Shown: piece by piece, positions 33,364-42,641 of the stretch
Layout: each line of letters opens with the position of its first letter
Position numbering within the stretch: position 1 is the stretch's first letter
Source of the DNA: Paenibacillus antibioticophila
Lineage (GTDB): Bacteria; Bacillota; Bacilli; Paenibacillales; Paenibacillaceae
DNA: 64,000 nt
Reading direction: 5' to 3'
Assembly: GCF_000455265.1 (NCBI RefSeq)
Contig: NZ_HG005139.1
Location: 1,886,883-1,950,882, forward strand
Program-made: the position numbers and the translations under genes
The notes under the pieces: model-generated
Database searches by the model: none
What the model was told of the DNA's origin: nothing
The model's input: the letters and a program-made list of their open reading frames with translations, nothing else

Positions 33364-35270
33364 GCTTTCGCCCTCCTTTTTTTAGGTGTCGGCAGGTTGC
33401 CCGTTCTCTTCCATACCGTGAAGCTTAATGGAGCAAGCGCAAGCTCCATACTATGCTGCTGCTGATGCCAGGATATCTCTTCGCTGGACTTGGCAACTCT
33501 TACCTCACGGCCATGGGCGTCCAGCTCCGGAATCACACTGCTGAAGACTTGCTCATACATTCCCGGCTTGGGCACACCGATACGGTATACGGGACGGGCG
33601 ACCGGCTGAAAATTAATGATAATCAGCAGGGTGTCCTTTACTCTCTTTCCTTTCCGCAAATAACAAATCACACTCTGGCCGGCATCATCCGGATTAATCC
33701 ATTCATATCCGTCGCAGCTATGATCAAGCTCCCACAGCGCAGGCTCGCGAAGATAGAACTGATTCAGCGCAGCGGTATATTGCTGGAGTCCATAATGGGA
33801 ATCATATTCCAGCAGGAACCAGTCCAGCTCCCCTTGGTCCCGCCATTCTATGAATTGACCAAATTCCCCTCCCATAAACACCAGCTTCTTGCCGGGGAAG
33901 GTCATTAGATAGCCCAACAGAATGCGCAGCCCCTCAAATTTTTGCTCATAACTGCCAGGCATTTTGTCGAGCAGCGATTTTTTACCGTGAACGACCTCGT
34001 CATGGGATAGAGGCAGCGTAAAGTTTTCCGAGTAGGCATACCAGATTGGAAAGGTAAGCAGATTATGGCGCCGGGGCCGCTCAGCAAAGTCCGTCTCCAT
34101 ATAGGCAAGCGTATCGTTCATCCAGCCCATGTTCCATTTGTAATTGAAGCCCAGTCCGCCCTCATGAACCGGCGTTGTTACACCTGGCCAGGAGCTCGAC
34201 TCCTCCGCCATCATCAGGGTATAGGGATAATGCTGGAATACCGCCTTATTCAAATCCTTGAGGAAGCTGACAGCTTCGAGATTTTCAACGCCTCCATGCT
34301 GATTCAGCGCATATTCCCCCTCGCGCTTCTCGAAATCCAGCCTTACCATACTAGTCACCGCATCGACCCGAAGGCCGTCAAAGTGATACAAGTCCAGCCA
34401 ATACAAGGCACTGGAGATCAGAAATGACCTTACTTCCGGCTTGCCGAAATCAAAGCTCAGCGTTCCCCATCCCGGCTTTTCCGCCTTGGCGGGGTCACTG
34501 TACTCGTAAAGCGGGGTCCCGTCAAATCGCCGCAGGCCGTGTGCATCCTTGGTGAAATGTCCGGGCACCCAATCCAGCAATACGCCAATATTCGCCGCAT
34601 GGCACCGGTCTACAAAGTACATCAGATCCTTCGGCTCACCATAGCGGCTGGTCGGGGCAAAATAACCTGTGGATTGATATCCCCATGACAAATCATAAGG
34701 ATGCTCCGTAAGGGGCATAATCTCAATATGCGTATAACCCATCTTGACGACATAAGGGATAAGCAGCTCCGCCATTTCGCGGTAGCTGTACAACGATCCG
34801 TCTTCTTTTTGTTTCCAGGTCCCGAAATGCAGCTCATATATGTTCACCGGCCGTTGGAACAGATTCCTTCTCTTTCGACGCCAGGCTGCATCTGACCATG
34901 CATAGCCTTCTACGCTCTTCACAATGGACGCGGTGGCTGGACGAACTTCAGCATGAAACGCAAACGGATCACTCTTCAATATGCGATTACCGTCTTGATC
35001 CGTTATTTCATATTTGTAGATTGTCCCTTCGGTCATGCCTGGGAAAAAGCGGCTCCAGATCCCGGACTCGGAAATCCTTGTGAACCCGCTCTCATGATTT
35101 CCTGTCCAACCATACTTATCGCTGGCCAGTGAGACCTGTACCGCATGGGGGGCCCATACCGTAAATCGCACGCCTGATTGTCCTTCTTCCACGGTAAGGT
35201 GTGCGCCGAATAACCGGTAGCTTCTATGCAACGTCCCTTCATGAAATAAATAAATATCCCTGTTTGTCAA
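33360..35270 (-). CDS. glgB: 1,4-alpha-glucan branching enzyme
   Basis: The protein has about 636 residues. TTG 35270 is chosen since AGGTGA lies 4 bases upstream; the TTG at 35300 has no site. A CBM48 N-terminal domain (about 25-110) precedes the GH13 barrel (about 150-500). Catalytic stretches are GLRVDAVTSM (nucleophile), MMAEESSSWPG (acid/base) and LPLSHDEVVHGKKSL. A C-terminal beta domain follows. It makes alpha-1,6 branches in glycogen. First gene of glgB-glgA. Confidence 0.94.
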   Translation of the reverse strand: MTNRDIYLFHEGTLHRSYRLFGAHLTVEEGQSGVRFTVWAPHAVQVSLASDKYGWTGNHESGFTRISESGIWSRFFPGMTEGTIYKYEITDQDGNRILKSDPFAFHAEVRPATASIVKSVEGYAWSDAAWRRKRRNLFQRPVNIYELHFGTWKQKEDGSLYSYREMAELLIPYVVKMGYTHIEIMPLTEHPYDLSWGYQSTGYFAPTSRYGEPKDLMYFVDRCHAANIGVLLDWVPGHFTKDAHGLRRFDGTPLYEYSDPAKAEKPGWGTLSFDFGKPEVRSFLISSALYWLDLYHFDGLRVDAVTSMVRLDFEKREGEYALNQHGGVENLEAVSFLKDLNKAVFQHYPYTLMMAEESSSWPGVTTPVHEGGLGFNYKWNMGWMNDTLAYMETDFAERPRRHNLLTFPIWYAYSENFTLPLSHDEVVHGKKSLLDKMPGSYEQKFEGLRILLGYLMTFPGKKLVFMGGEFGQFIEWRDQGELDWFLLEYDSHYGLQQYTAALNQFYLREPALWELDHSCDGYEWINPDDAGQSVICYLRKGKRVKDTLLIIINFQPVARPVYRIGVPKPGMYEQVFSSVIPELDAHGREVRVAKSSEEISWHQQQHSMELALAPLSFTVWKRTGNLPTPKKRRAKA

Positions 35271-35460
35271 CCGATCACCTGCTTCATGTAATAGTCCCAA
35301 TTAAATATTTACCCAACTTTAGGGAAAAATGAACCTGAATTTGAAATTGAAAAAAATTAATGTAATATTTTCTTCTGTTTTCCATAATTTTAGTTTCAAC
35401 AACATTATATCTCGTTTATTTATGTACTACACAGACGAAACCATACGGGAGGGAAACGAA

Positions 35461-36681
35461 ATGAAGAAGAAAGACTGTATTGCAATGCTGCTGGCCGGTG
35501 GGGAAGGTAGACGGTTATCGCCGCTTACGTCCAGGCAAGCCAAACCCGCTGTGCCCTTTGGCGGAAATTATCGGATCATCGATTTTCCTCTCAGCAACTG
35601 TGTGAATTCTGGAATTGACACCATTGGTGTGCTCACACAATACGAAGCTGAATCCCTGCATGACCATATCGGAGAAGGCGATGCCTGGAATCTTCGCTGC
35701 GGCGAGCAGGGTGGCATATCTCTACTGCCATCATACAATGCCGGTGTAGAAGAATATGCAGGAACCGCAGATGCCATCTTTAAAAACCTGGAATTTGTGG
35801 ATAGCTATGATCCTGAAAATGTACTAATTTTATCCGGTGATCATATTTATCATATGGATTACCGTGAATTGCTGCAATTCCATACCGAATCCAATGCCTC
35901 GGCTACCATTTCTGTTATGCCTGTACCTTGGGAGGAGGCCCATCGCTTTGGCGTCATGTCTCTGAATGACAGCAACCAAATTACCGATTTTGTGGAAAAA
36001 CCGCAAAAGCCGTTGAGTAATATGGCATCCATGGGCATTTATATGTTTAAATGGGATTTCTTGAAGCAGCACTTGCTTGAGGATGCGCTTGATGAGACCT
36101 CCAGTCATGACTTCGGGAAGGATATCATTCCGAAAATGCTGTCCAGCGAAAGACCGCTGCATGGGTTCAAATTCCGTGGCTACTGGCGTGATGTCGGTAC
36201 AGTACAGAGCTTGTGGGATGCCCATATGGACCTCTTAACCAAAAATTCGGACTGGAATATGTTCCGCGAGGAGTGGCCGATGTACACACGCCAGAATCTC
36301 ACCGAGTCAAGGACCATAAAATCGCGTCCTGTTCAACCGAAGAGCTGCCTTGTCAATGAGGGCTGCAGTCTCGACGGATATGCAGAGCGTTCTGTCCTTT
36401 TCGCCGGAAGCGAAATTGGCAAATACTCCCGAATCAAGGACAGCGTTATTATGCCGAATGTAAGAATCGGGCGCAATGTCACGATTGAGCATGCGATAAT
36501 TGGCGAAGGCGCCGTGATTCATGACGGGGCCATCATTAAAGGTGCCGAGGGTGAAATTGCCGTCATCGCTCCTTTTGAGACCGTTGCCGCCAAGCCGATT
36601 ATGCGCCCTCAGCCGGCACGTCTCCTGAAAGAGGTTTACGACAAGACCGCACGACTTCGTGCAGAAGGATTATCCTCGTGA
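35461..36681 (+). CDS. glgC: Glucose-1-phosphate adenylyltransferase
   Basis: The protein has about 406 residues. ATG 35461 follows GGGAGGGAAACG; the upstream 44-codon extension is AT-rich and lacks a site. The nucleotidyltransferase loop is LLAGGEGRRLSPLT, then KPAVPFGGNYRIIDFPLSN. The sugar-phosphate region is GTADAIFKNLEF and LILSGDHIYHMDY, with a C-terminal left-handed beta-helix (hexapeptides near 305-380). It makes ADP-glucose, the donor for GlgA. It is divergent from glgBA, and no glgD or glgP is found in the window. Confidence 0.95.
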   Translation: MKKKDCIAMLLAGGEGRRLSPLTSRQAKPAVPFGGNYRIIDFPLSNCVNSGIDTIGVLTQYEAESLHDHIGEGDAWNLRCGEQGGISLLPSYNAGVEEYAGTADAIFKNLEFVDSYDPENVLILSGDHIYHMDYRELLQFHTESNASATISVMPVPWEEAHRFGVMSLNDSNQITDFVEKPQKPLSNMASMGIYMFKWDFLKQHLLEDALDETSSHDFGKDIIPKMLSSERPLHGFKFRGYWRDVGTVQSLWDAHMDLLTKNSDWNMFREEWPMYTRQNLTESRTIKSRPVQPKSCLVNEGCSLDGYAERSVLFAGSEIGKYSRIKDSVIMPNVRIGRNVTIEHAIIGEGAVIHDGAIIKGAEGEIAVIAPFETVAAKPIMRPQPARLLKEVYDKTARLRAEGLSS

Positions 36682-36691
36682 GTCCGAATAT

Positions 36692-36733
36692 AAAAGGGTG
36701 TCCGTCGACGATATGTTGACAGACACCCTTTTT
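36692..36733. terminator. Bidirectional terminator between glgC and GNAT gene
   Basis: AAAAGGGTGTC and GACACCCTTTTT flank an 18-base loop region; T-runs serve both strands. Confidence 0.9.
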
Positions 36734-36745
36734 AGCTATTGACCT

Positions 36746-37297
36746 TTATACACTTCTATATACATCAGGAGCCATTTGATACAGAATATAGCCCCTTTCC
36801 CCGATCGTTCCTTTTCCCTGCGGAACCATGCCAAGCGACTCGTAATAAGGATTCAGCTTGCGGTTTTGATCCCAGCAATCGAACCTTAAGCCCTGCTTGC
36901 CTTGTTCCCTGCTGTAACGGGCGGCCCAATAGATCAGCGCCCCGCTGAGCCCTATTCCACGGTACGACGCCCGAACAAGCAGCCGGTGCAGATAATGGAA
37001 GCTCTCGTCATTCAGCTCTCCCCAATAATCGGGATCACTGCTTTGCAGCGTGAACATCCCTGCCGGCACATCACCATCCATACACAGAAAAATCTCCCGT
37101 TCCCGTAAATAGCTCTGGATCAATTCTTCGGTGAATTGCTGCGGATGCCACTGTTCAATCCCGGCTGCGTTCATCCAGGTAGCCGTCTCCACCAGCAAAT
37201 CCCTGATCAGAGCCGCATCCTTATCCTCAGCTTGGCCTATCCTAAAATCCATGTGTCCTGCTTGAACACTGCCTGTTACCTTATTTATCTTATTCAT
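36746..37297 (-). CDS. GNAT-family N-acetyltransferase
   Basis: The 183-residue protein has the acetyl-CoA loop (LLVRASYRGIGLSGALIYWAARY, about 125-147, matching motif A) followed by GLRFDCWDQNRKLNPYYESLGM (motif B). An AAGGAG site precedes the ATG, which overlaps the histidine-kinase gene end by 8 bp. The substrate is unknown. Its coupling to an ABC ATPase, lipoprotein and two-component system suggests a role in the same stress or envelope response (inference). Confidence 0.85.
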   Translation of the reverse strand: MNKINKVTGSVQAGHMDFRIGQAEDKDAALIRDLLVETATWMNAAGIEQWHPQQFTEELIQSYLREREIFLCMDGDVPAGMFTLQSSDPDYWGELNDESFHYLHRLLVRASYRGIGLSGALIYWAARYSREQGKQGLRFDCWDQNRKLNPYYESLGMVPQGKGTIGERGYILYQMAPDVYRSV

Positions 37298-38750
37298 GGA
37301 TGCTTTCTCCTTCGGTCGAAGCGAGGGGTTCTTCGCCGGTCTCTTCCTCCGGCTCAGCCAGCGGGAGCTCCACCAGCACGGTTGTGCCTACACCTAGCTC
37401 GCTTTGAAGATCAATATCGCCATGATGCAATTCAACCAGCTGCTGCGTGATCGCAAGGCCCAATCCGGTGCCTCCTCCTTGATGGTTGACCTGGAAGAAG
37501 CGGTCCTTCACCTTGTTCAGATGCTCCTCGCTGATCCCGATCCCGGAATCAACGACCTGCACCAGCACGCGATTATCCCCCTTCAAGGATACGACGAGGT
37601 GAATCCAGCTATTTTCATGGGAAAACTTGATTGCATTATCGACCAAATTCAGAAATACCTGCTTCAGACGATTCCCGTCCCCCATAACCGTAACCGGCTG
37701 CTCCGTTTCATCCTCCAGCTTGATCTGAATCCCCTTCTGCTCGGCCTTGGCCCATACATTCAGCATGGTCTCCTGCAGCAATTCCTTCAGATTCACCCGT
37801 GTAATGACCAGCTTCATCTCATTTTGCTGAAGCTTGGAGAAGTCCAGCATCTCCTCGACAAGCCCGATCAGACGATCCGTTTCTTTCGAAATGATGCCGA
37901 TGCCCAGCCTCGTCTCCTCCGGATCAAAGCCGCCGATTGTCAATGTCTCGCTCCAGCCCTTGATTCCCGTGAGCGGGGTTCTCAGCTCGTGAGAGATCGA
38001 TGAGATGAAGTCATCCTTGATCTGATTGCTTCGCACGATCTCTTTCGCCATATAGTTCAGGGTCTCTGCCAGTTCGCCAAGCTCATAGGGATATTTCCCC
38101 CGGATCCGGATGTCGAACCTCCCCTTCGCCATATGGGCAGACACGGCCCGAATATTATTAATGGGCTTAACAATTGAATTCGCCAGCCCGATGCTAAATA
38201 GTGTAACGAGGGCAAGAACCGCCAGACAAACGCCAATCGAAAGCAGCGTCATCTTCATCAGATTAGCATTAATTCGCTCCAGAGAGGTCACGAATCTGAC
38301 TACAAACCGGTTCTCTCCCCTCTCCATAAGCGGCATGGACACGGCCATGACCATCTCGCCTGTTGAAGGCTGCCGGCCAATCCACTTGCCAACGGAGCCC
38401 GAGACGGCCTGAGAGACGTCGCTGGTCTGTACAGCCTTGTCGGCCTGTAATGCGTTGCTGCTGGCCAGCACATCCCCGTTGCGGCTCAGGATCATCAGCT
38501 CGGTATTATCCAGCTCGAACGTTTGCAACATTTCCGTGAAATAGCCGGGGTCTCGGTCAGAGCTGATCCGGCCGAATTTCTGGAAGTAGTCGGAGGTCCA
38601 GGTGGAGTGGGTATACATATGGTTGTACACCGTATCGTAGTAATATACCCGGATCGCCAGCGAGAAAATAATCTCGACCATGAACAGGGTGACAAACACC
38701 ACGATGAAATAATGCATTACAATTTGTCGGCCAATGCCTTTTTTGATCAT
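37290..38750 (-). CDS. Membrane sensor histidine kinase
   Basis: The protein has about 486 residues. ATG 38750 overlaps the regulator stop (ATGA); the ATG at 38768 has no site. TM1 (about 12-34) and TM2 (about 168-190) bracket an outside sensor loop of about 130 residues. A HAMP segment (about 190-245) leads to HisKA (FISSISHELRTPLTG, phospho-His about 259). HATPase_c then has DNAIKFS (N box), GIGISEEHL (G1) and GGTGLGLAITQ (G2). PhoR/ResE-like architecture; ligand unknown. Confidence 0.92.
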   Translation of the reverse strand: MIKKGIGRQIVMHYFIVVFVTLFMVEIIFSLAIRVYYYDTVYNHMYTHSTWTSDYFQKFGRISSDRDPGYFTEMLQTFELDNTELMILSRNGDVLASSNALQADKAVQTSDVSQAVSGSVGKWIGRQPSTGEMVMAVSMPLMERGENRFVVRFVTSLERINANLMKMTLLSIGVCLAVLALVTLFSIGLANSIVKPINNIRAVSAHMAKGRFDIRIRGKYPYELGELAETLNYMAKEIVRSNQIKDDFISSISHELRTPLTGIKGWSETLTIGGFDPEETRLGIGIISKETDRLIGLVEEMLDFSKLQQNEMKLVITRVNLKELLQETMLNVWAKAEQKGIQIKLEDETEQPVTVMGDGNRLKQVFLNLVDNAIKFSHENSWIHLVVSLKGDNRVLVQVVDSGIGISEEHLNKVKDRFFQVNHQGGGTGLGLAITQQLVELHHGDIDLQSELGVGTTVLVELPLAEPEEETGEEPLASTEGESIHE

Positions 38751-39445
38751 TGTCCCTCGCCTTTCCATTTATAACCGTGACCCCACACGGTCTGCAGAAA
38801 TGCCGGCTCGGATGGATTATCCTCAATCTTCTGGCGAAGACGGCGAATATTGACATCCACAATCTTCGGATCTCCCATATATTCCTTGCCCCATACATGA
38901 TCCAGCAGCGAATCCCGGCTCAGCGGTGTATTCTCCTGCTCCAGGAAATATTGGATCAATGAAAACTCAGTCGGCGTCAGCTCAATCAATGCTCCGTTCT
39001 TCTTAAACTGCTTGGAGATCAGGTCTAATGTAAACGGACCTGAAGTAAAGGACACCTTCGCACTGCTTTCCCGGTATACATTCACTCTCCGCAGCAGAGA
39101 CTGAATTCTTGCAATCAGCTCCGTCGGACTGAACGGCTTGCTGACATGATCATCCGCTCCTACAGACAGTGCATATACCTTGTCCTGCTCCTGAACCTTT
39201 GCGGTCAGAAAAATAATCCCGATCCGCTCATTCGTCTCACGAATGCGCCGGCATACTTCAAATCCGTCGATTCCCGGCACCATAACGTCAAGAAGCGCTA
39301 TATCAATATCAGGAATGCTCTGCAGCTTGCTCAGGGCATCGTTGCCTTCCGCCGCTTCAATCACTTCAAATCCGTAGCGCTTCAAGTTAATCACTATGAA
39401 GCTGCGAATGGATTCCTCATCCTCCAAGATTAATACTTTGCTCAT
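38747..39445 (-). CDS. OmpR-family response regulator
   Basis: This is a 232-residue protein. The receiver domain has the acidic pair in EDEESI, phospho-Asp in IALLDVMVPGIDG (about 54), Thr in FLTAK and Lys in DDHVSKPFSP. The C-terminal winged helix (about 135-230) has LTPTEFSLIQYFL and IVDVNIRRLRQKIEDNP. It pairs with the kinase encoded immediately downstream and is preceded by the lipoprotein gene 15 bp away. Target promoters are not identified. Confidence 0.93.
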   Translation of the reverse strand: MSKVLILEDEESIRSFIVINLKRYGFEVIEAAEGNDALSKLQSIPDIDIALLDVMVPGIDGFEVCRRIRETNERIGIIFLTAKVQEQDKVYALSVGADDHVSKPFSPTELIARIQSLLRRVNVYRESSAKVSFTSGPFTLDLISKQFKKNGALIELTPTEFSLIQYFLEQENTPLSRDSLLDHVWGKEYMGDPKIVDVNIRRLRQKIEDNPSEPAFLQTVWGHGYKWKGEGQ

Positions 39446-39459
39446 ATACGATCCCTCCC

Positions 39460-40746
39460 TTAGTTCGTTGAGCCTGTCCGCTTAATTTCTTTTTCTCCCT
39501 TGTTCAACTTCACGTCCGTATGGCTCAAGAAGCCGATCACACTATTATTCTCCCTGGACAGCAGCTCCCAGTCCTCTTTGTTCCGCTCCCATTCTGACAA
39601 GGAGAAGAAACGGATTTCCGCCACAACCGCACCGTTATCCAGCCTTGTAAACCACAGATGCTCGTTCGCATCCGATTTCGGATCAATCGTTACGGTATCG
39701 CGCCATTCGACAGGAAGGCTGAAATAAAATCTTCCTTCAGGGTCCATATACTGCTGCAGGACAAACTTCAACCCGGAGTCCGCATCCCACTGGTAATAAG
39801 AGAATAACGGCAGATCATCATAAGGCTTGTCTTCCCAGCCCTTCGGCTTCTCTGATCTCCCCACCTCCAGCATGCCGTCATTGTTAACGTCGCCACTGAA
39901 AACCGGGTAATTTTTGAAGGTCGAATCCTGCGAAGGCAGCAGATTTACCCACTTGCCCTCCTGCATCACAAGCATATGCGAATAGGCATAGTGCGAGCCA
40001 AACGATGCATCCAGTACAATCCCTTTCAAATCAGGGGTAATATTGCCGCTAACGGCGTTATAGTATTCCTTGATCGGGTCATCCAGCTCAATGTGATCCA
40101 GCTCTTTGAAGGTTTCATCGTATTGATATGTCGTCACCACCGCGTTTTGATCCCGCTTGAGTGTAATAACGGTCAGATCCAGCTTGTCATCCTGATTCAG
40201 ATCGTCAAGCAGGAAATCATAATAAGGCAGGGATAACAGCTTGTTAATCTCTTCTCCGTCATACGTATATACGATGAGTCCCTTCTGCGCGTCCTCTTCT
40301 CCACTGGAGAAGCCCGCGATGATATTGGGTCTTCCGTCCCCGGTAATATCCCGGAGCGCAAAGGTCTCGAGCACCTGCCCCTCTCCGTCGAAGGTTGTCT
40401 TCGCCGACCAGGTTCCGTTGACATATTCCAGAATCAGCCCATGAATGCGGACAGCCTCATCCGGTGTTTCATAGAACACGATCGCTTCCATGATTCCATC
40501 GTTATTGAGGTCAATCGTGCGAATGGAGCTGATATCATTCACATCTCGGGGACGAATTTTCTGAGCGCCCTTGATCTCCGCATTGATTACACTGATCAGG
40601 GATTCCTTGTCCGAGGTCAGCTGCGGGGTCTCCATCAGTGATTTGGGATCCTTGATAATATTGCAGCCACTCAGCACAATAAGCAACATACTTCCGGCCA
40701 GTATCGTCAGCCAGCCTTTGAACAACCGCTTCACCACATTTCTCAT
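39460..40746 (-). CDS. Lipoprotein with FG-GAP/VCBS-like repeats
   Basis: The 428-residue protein has a lipoprotein signal with lipobox LSGC (about Cys28). Repeats of Asp-rich type occur, for example DLNNDGIMEAIVFYE, DITGDGRPNIIAGFS, DLNQDDKLDLTVITL and DVNNDGMLEVGRSE. These are Ca-binding-like FG-GAP/VCBS blades spaced about 45-70 residues. The tail (after about 330) is a separate domain. It begins in the ATGA overlap with the ABC ATPase and precedes the response regulator, so all are coupled. Confidence 0.78.
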   Translation of the reverse strand: MRNVVKRLFKGWLTILAGSMLLIVLSGCNIIKDPKSLMETPQLTSDKESLISVINAEIKGAQKIRPRDVNDISSIRTIDLNNDGIMEAIVFYETPDEAVRIHGLILEYVNGTWSAKTTFDGEGQVLETFALRDITGDGRPNIIAGFSSGEEDAQKGLIVYTYDGEEINKLLSLPYYDFLLDDLNQDDKLDLTVITLKRDQNAVVTTYQYDETFKELDHIELDDPIKEYYNAVSGNITPDLKGIVLDASFGSHYAYSHMLVMQEGKWVNLLPSQDSTFKNYPVFSGDVNNDGMLEVGRSEKPKGWEDKPYDDLPLFSYYQWDADSGLKFVLQQYMDPEGRFYFSLPVEWRDTVTIDPKSDANEHLWFTRLDNGAVVAEIRFFSLSEWERNKEDWELLSRENNSVIGFLSHTDVKLNKGEKEIKRTGSTN

Positions 40747-41477
40747 ATCAGATCAATCGATCTCTTTTCACTTTCCGTTAACCTCCGGCCGGTTACATCC
40801 AGCTCGATTTTTCCGTCCACCAGCCCCCAGATACGAGTGCAGTAGCGCTCGGCGAGCTCGATAGGGAGCGCGGCGATCACGGTTTTCCCTTTATTCTTGC
40901 ACAATTCCTGCAGCGTCCCCAGCACATTCTCCGCCGATTTCGGGTCCAACCCGATCACCGGTTCATCTGCTGCGATAAAGTCGGCGCCATGCACCAAAGC
41001 CCGGCAAATCGCGACACGCTGTCTTTCACCGCCGCTCAGCTTGCCAGCCTTCACATGAGCCTTGTCCAGCAAACCGAATTTTTCCAGCTCATCCATAGCA
41101 CCCATGTAGTCGTCCGATCTGACCATTCCGGTCATGCGGCGAATCCATGAGGTCTGCCCCACCTGTCCGATCAATACGTTTTTCAGCGCAGATTTTTCAG
41201 GGTTTAAAGATGGATTTTGCTCCAGATAAGCACATTTGGAACGGTATTTCTGCGAACCCTTGCCCCCGCCGGAAATTATTTTTTTACCATCCCAGCTATA
41301 GTCTCCCCCGGTCCATGGATCGCGCAAAGCCAGGCATCTCAGCAGCGTGCTCTTGCCTCCGCCGCTTGGTCCGACAAGCCCGATCATTTCTCCCTGCTTA
41401 AACTGGGTGGTGATTCCGTGCAATACTTCCTTTGTGTTGCCTTCCACACTTAATGTCAAACGCTCGACCTTCATCAT
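40743..41477 (-). CDS. Stand-alone ABC ATPase (phosphonate/lipoprotein-exporter type)
   Basis: The 244-residue protein has Walker A GPSGGGKSTLL (about 36-46), Q-loop YLEQNPSLNPEKS, signature LSGGERQR, and Walker B FIAADEPVIGLDP. The switch region reads TVIAALPIELAERYC, where the usual H-loop His is not obvious, so its ATPase cycle may be atypical. No permease gene is in the operon; the downstream partner is a lipoprotein. AAAGGAG precedes the ATG. First gene of the five-gene cluster. Confidence 0.83.
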   Translation of the reverse strand: MMKVERLTLSVEGNTKEVLHGITTQFKQGEMIGLVGPSGGGKSTLLRCLALRDPWTGGDYSWDGKKIISGGGKGSQKYRSKCAYLEQNPSLNPEKSALKNVLIGQVGQTSWIRRMTGMVRSDDYMGAMDELEKFGLLDKAHVKAGKLSGGERQRVAICRALVHGADFIAADEPVIGLDPKSAENVLGTLQELCKNKGKTVIAALPIELAERYCTRIWGLVDGKIELDVTGRRLTESEKRSIDLI

Positions 41478-41661
41478 AAGTCCGATTCTCCTTTGGTCTG
41501 TACAAGCTCTACCTTATAGTTTATTGGAAATAGCCGTGAAAATCCATTACAGCCTATTCATTTTTATGCTTTGATTAAAAAAGACCTGACATAAGAGTAG
41601 ACAAGCTCTCCATCAAAGGGTGATAATGAATATGAATGCTTGTCCTGTGGGAGGTTAAGTC

Positions 41662-42576
41662 ATGTACTATGACGTGAAAATTGACGTTTCATCGGTGTAT
41701 GAACTTTTGAGCAGCTTTATCATATACACGACGCGAAAATGGGTAAACAACCTGGATGTAGGCCAGGAGTGGATTGATGAGATTGAATCCCGGCTCAGCA
41801 AGGAAGAGCGCACCGCCTTTGCTGAGGCTTCCGAGCTTCCGTTCAGCGACTACGACCTGTTGTATGCTCTTATTCTGGAACGACAGCCGGAAGCTAATGC
41901 GGTGCAATTCCTTGATGACTTGGCTGAGTCCACAGAGGAAGCCCTTCTTTTTAAACTGAATTCCTATGTTCTCACTGTGAATAGTAAGGATATTTTGCGG
42001 CTTAAAGGGTATGTTCCCCTGCTTCGCATTTGGTATGACCGCTATTTCCGTGAGATTGAACAGCAGTATGAAGCCTTGCTGTTCGAGGATGCCGAAGAGA
42101 AGCGCGCGTTATTTCACAAAATGGACCCGGGTGCTCTGGTTGAATATGCATCGGCAGGTCTTGTATTGGAGCCTGGCTTGCCTGTGAACAAGGTTGTGCT
42201 TTTACCTTCCATTCATTTTCGGCCGATTAATACTTATTGTTTCTATGAAAGCACACTGGTTATCCAATATCCGCTGGATCTTCCCGAACTTGATGAAGAA
42301 GAGCCGCCGATCTGCCTGCTTCGGTTAACAAGAGCGCTCGCGAGCCCGGAACGGCTTCGCCTGCTCAGATACATAGCGGATGAGCCCAAATCCATTTTTG
42401 AACTGGCCCAGAGCCTGTCCCAATCCAAGGAATATCTTATGCATCATCTGATGCTGCTCCGTGTTGCGGGGCTGCTGCGGATTCATTTGGTTGAGCGGGA
42501 TACAGAGAAGTTCACGATCCGTCCGGATGGTGCTTCTGAGCTGCAAATTTTCCTGGAGTCCTATATTCGATTATAA
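41662..42576 (+). CDS. ArsR-like winged-helix regulator with large N-terminal domain
   Basis: The 304-residue protein has an N-terminal domain of about 200 residues, all helix (MYYDVKIDVSSVYELLSSFIIYTTRKW onward), like ligand-binding regulator domains of the DUF5937 type. The C-terminal winged helix (about 215-290) has LTRALASPERLRLLRYIADEPKSIFELAQSLSQSKEYLMHHLMLLRVAGLL. GGGAGG precedes the ATG. It is followed by a HAD hydrolase 65 bp downstream. Effector and targets unknown; no clear palindrome lies directly upstream. Confidence 0.8.
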   Translation: MYYDVKIDVSSVYELLSSFIIYTTRKWVNNLDVGQEWIDEIESRLSKEERTAFAEASELPFSDYDLLYALILERQPEANAVQFLDDLAESTEEALLFKLNSYVLTVNSKDILRLKGYVPLLRIWYDRYFREIEQQYEALLFEDAEEKRALFHKMDPGALVEYASAGLVLEPGLPVNKVVLLPSIHFRPINTYCFYESTLVIQYPLDLPELDEEEPPICLLRLTRALASPERLRLLRYIADEPKSIFELAQSLSQSKEYLMHHLMLLRVAGLLRIHLVERDTEKFTIRPDGASELQIFLESYIRL

Positions 42577-42641
42577 TATCCACATACGGATTGATGCATG
42601 GAACAAGACAACCTGTCTTAACCCGAAGGAGTGACATTATA

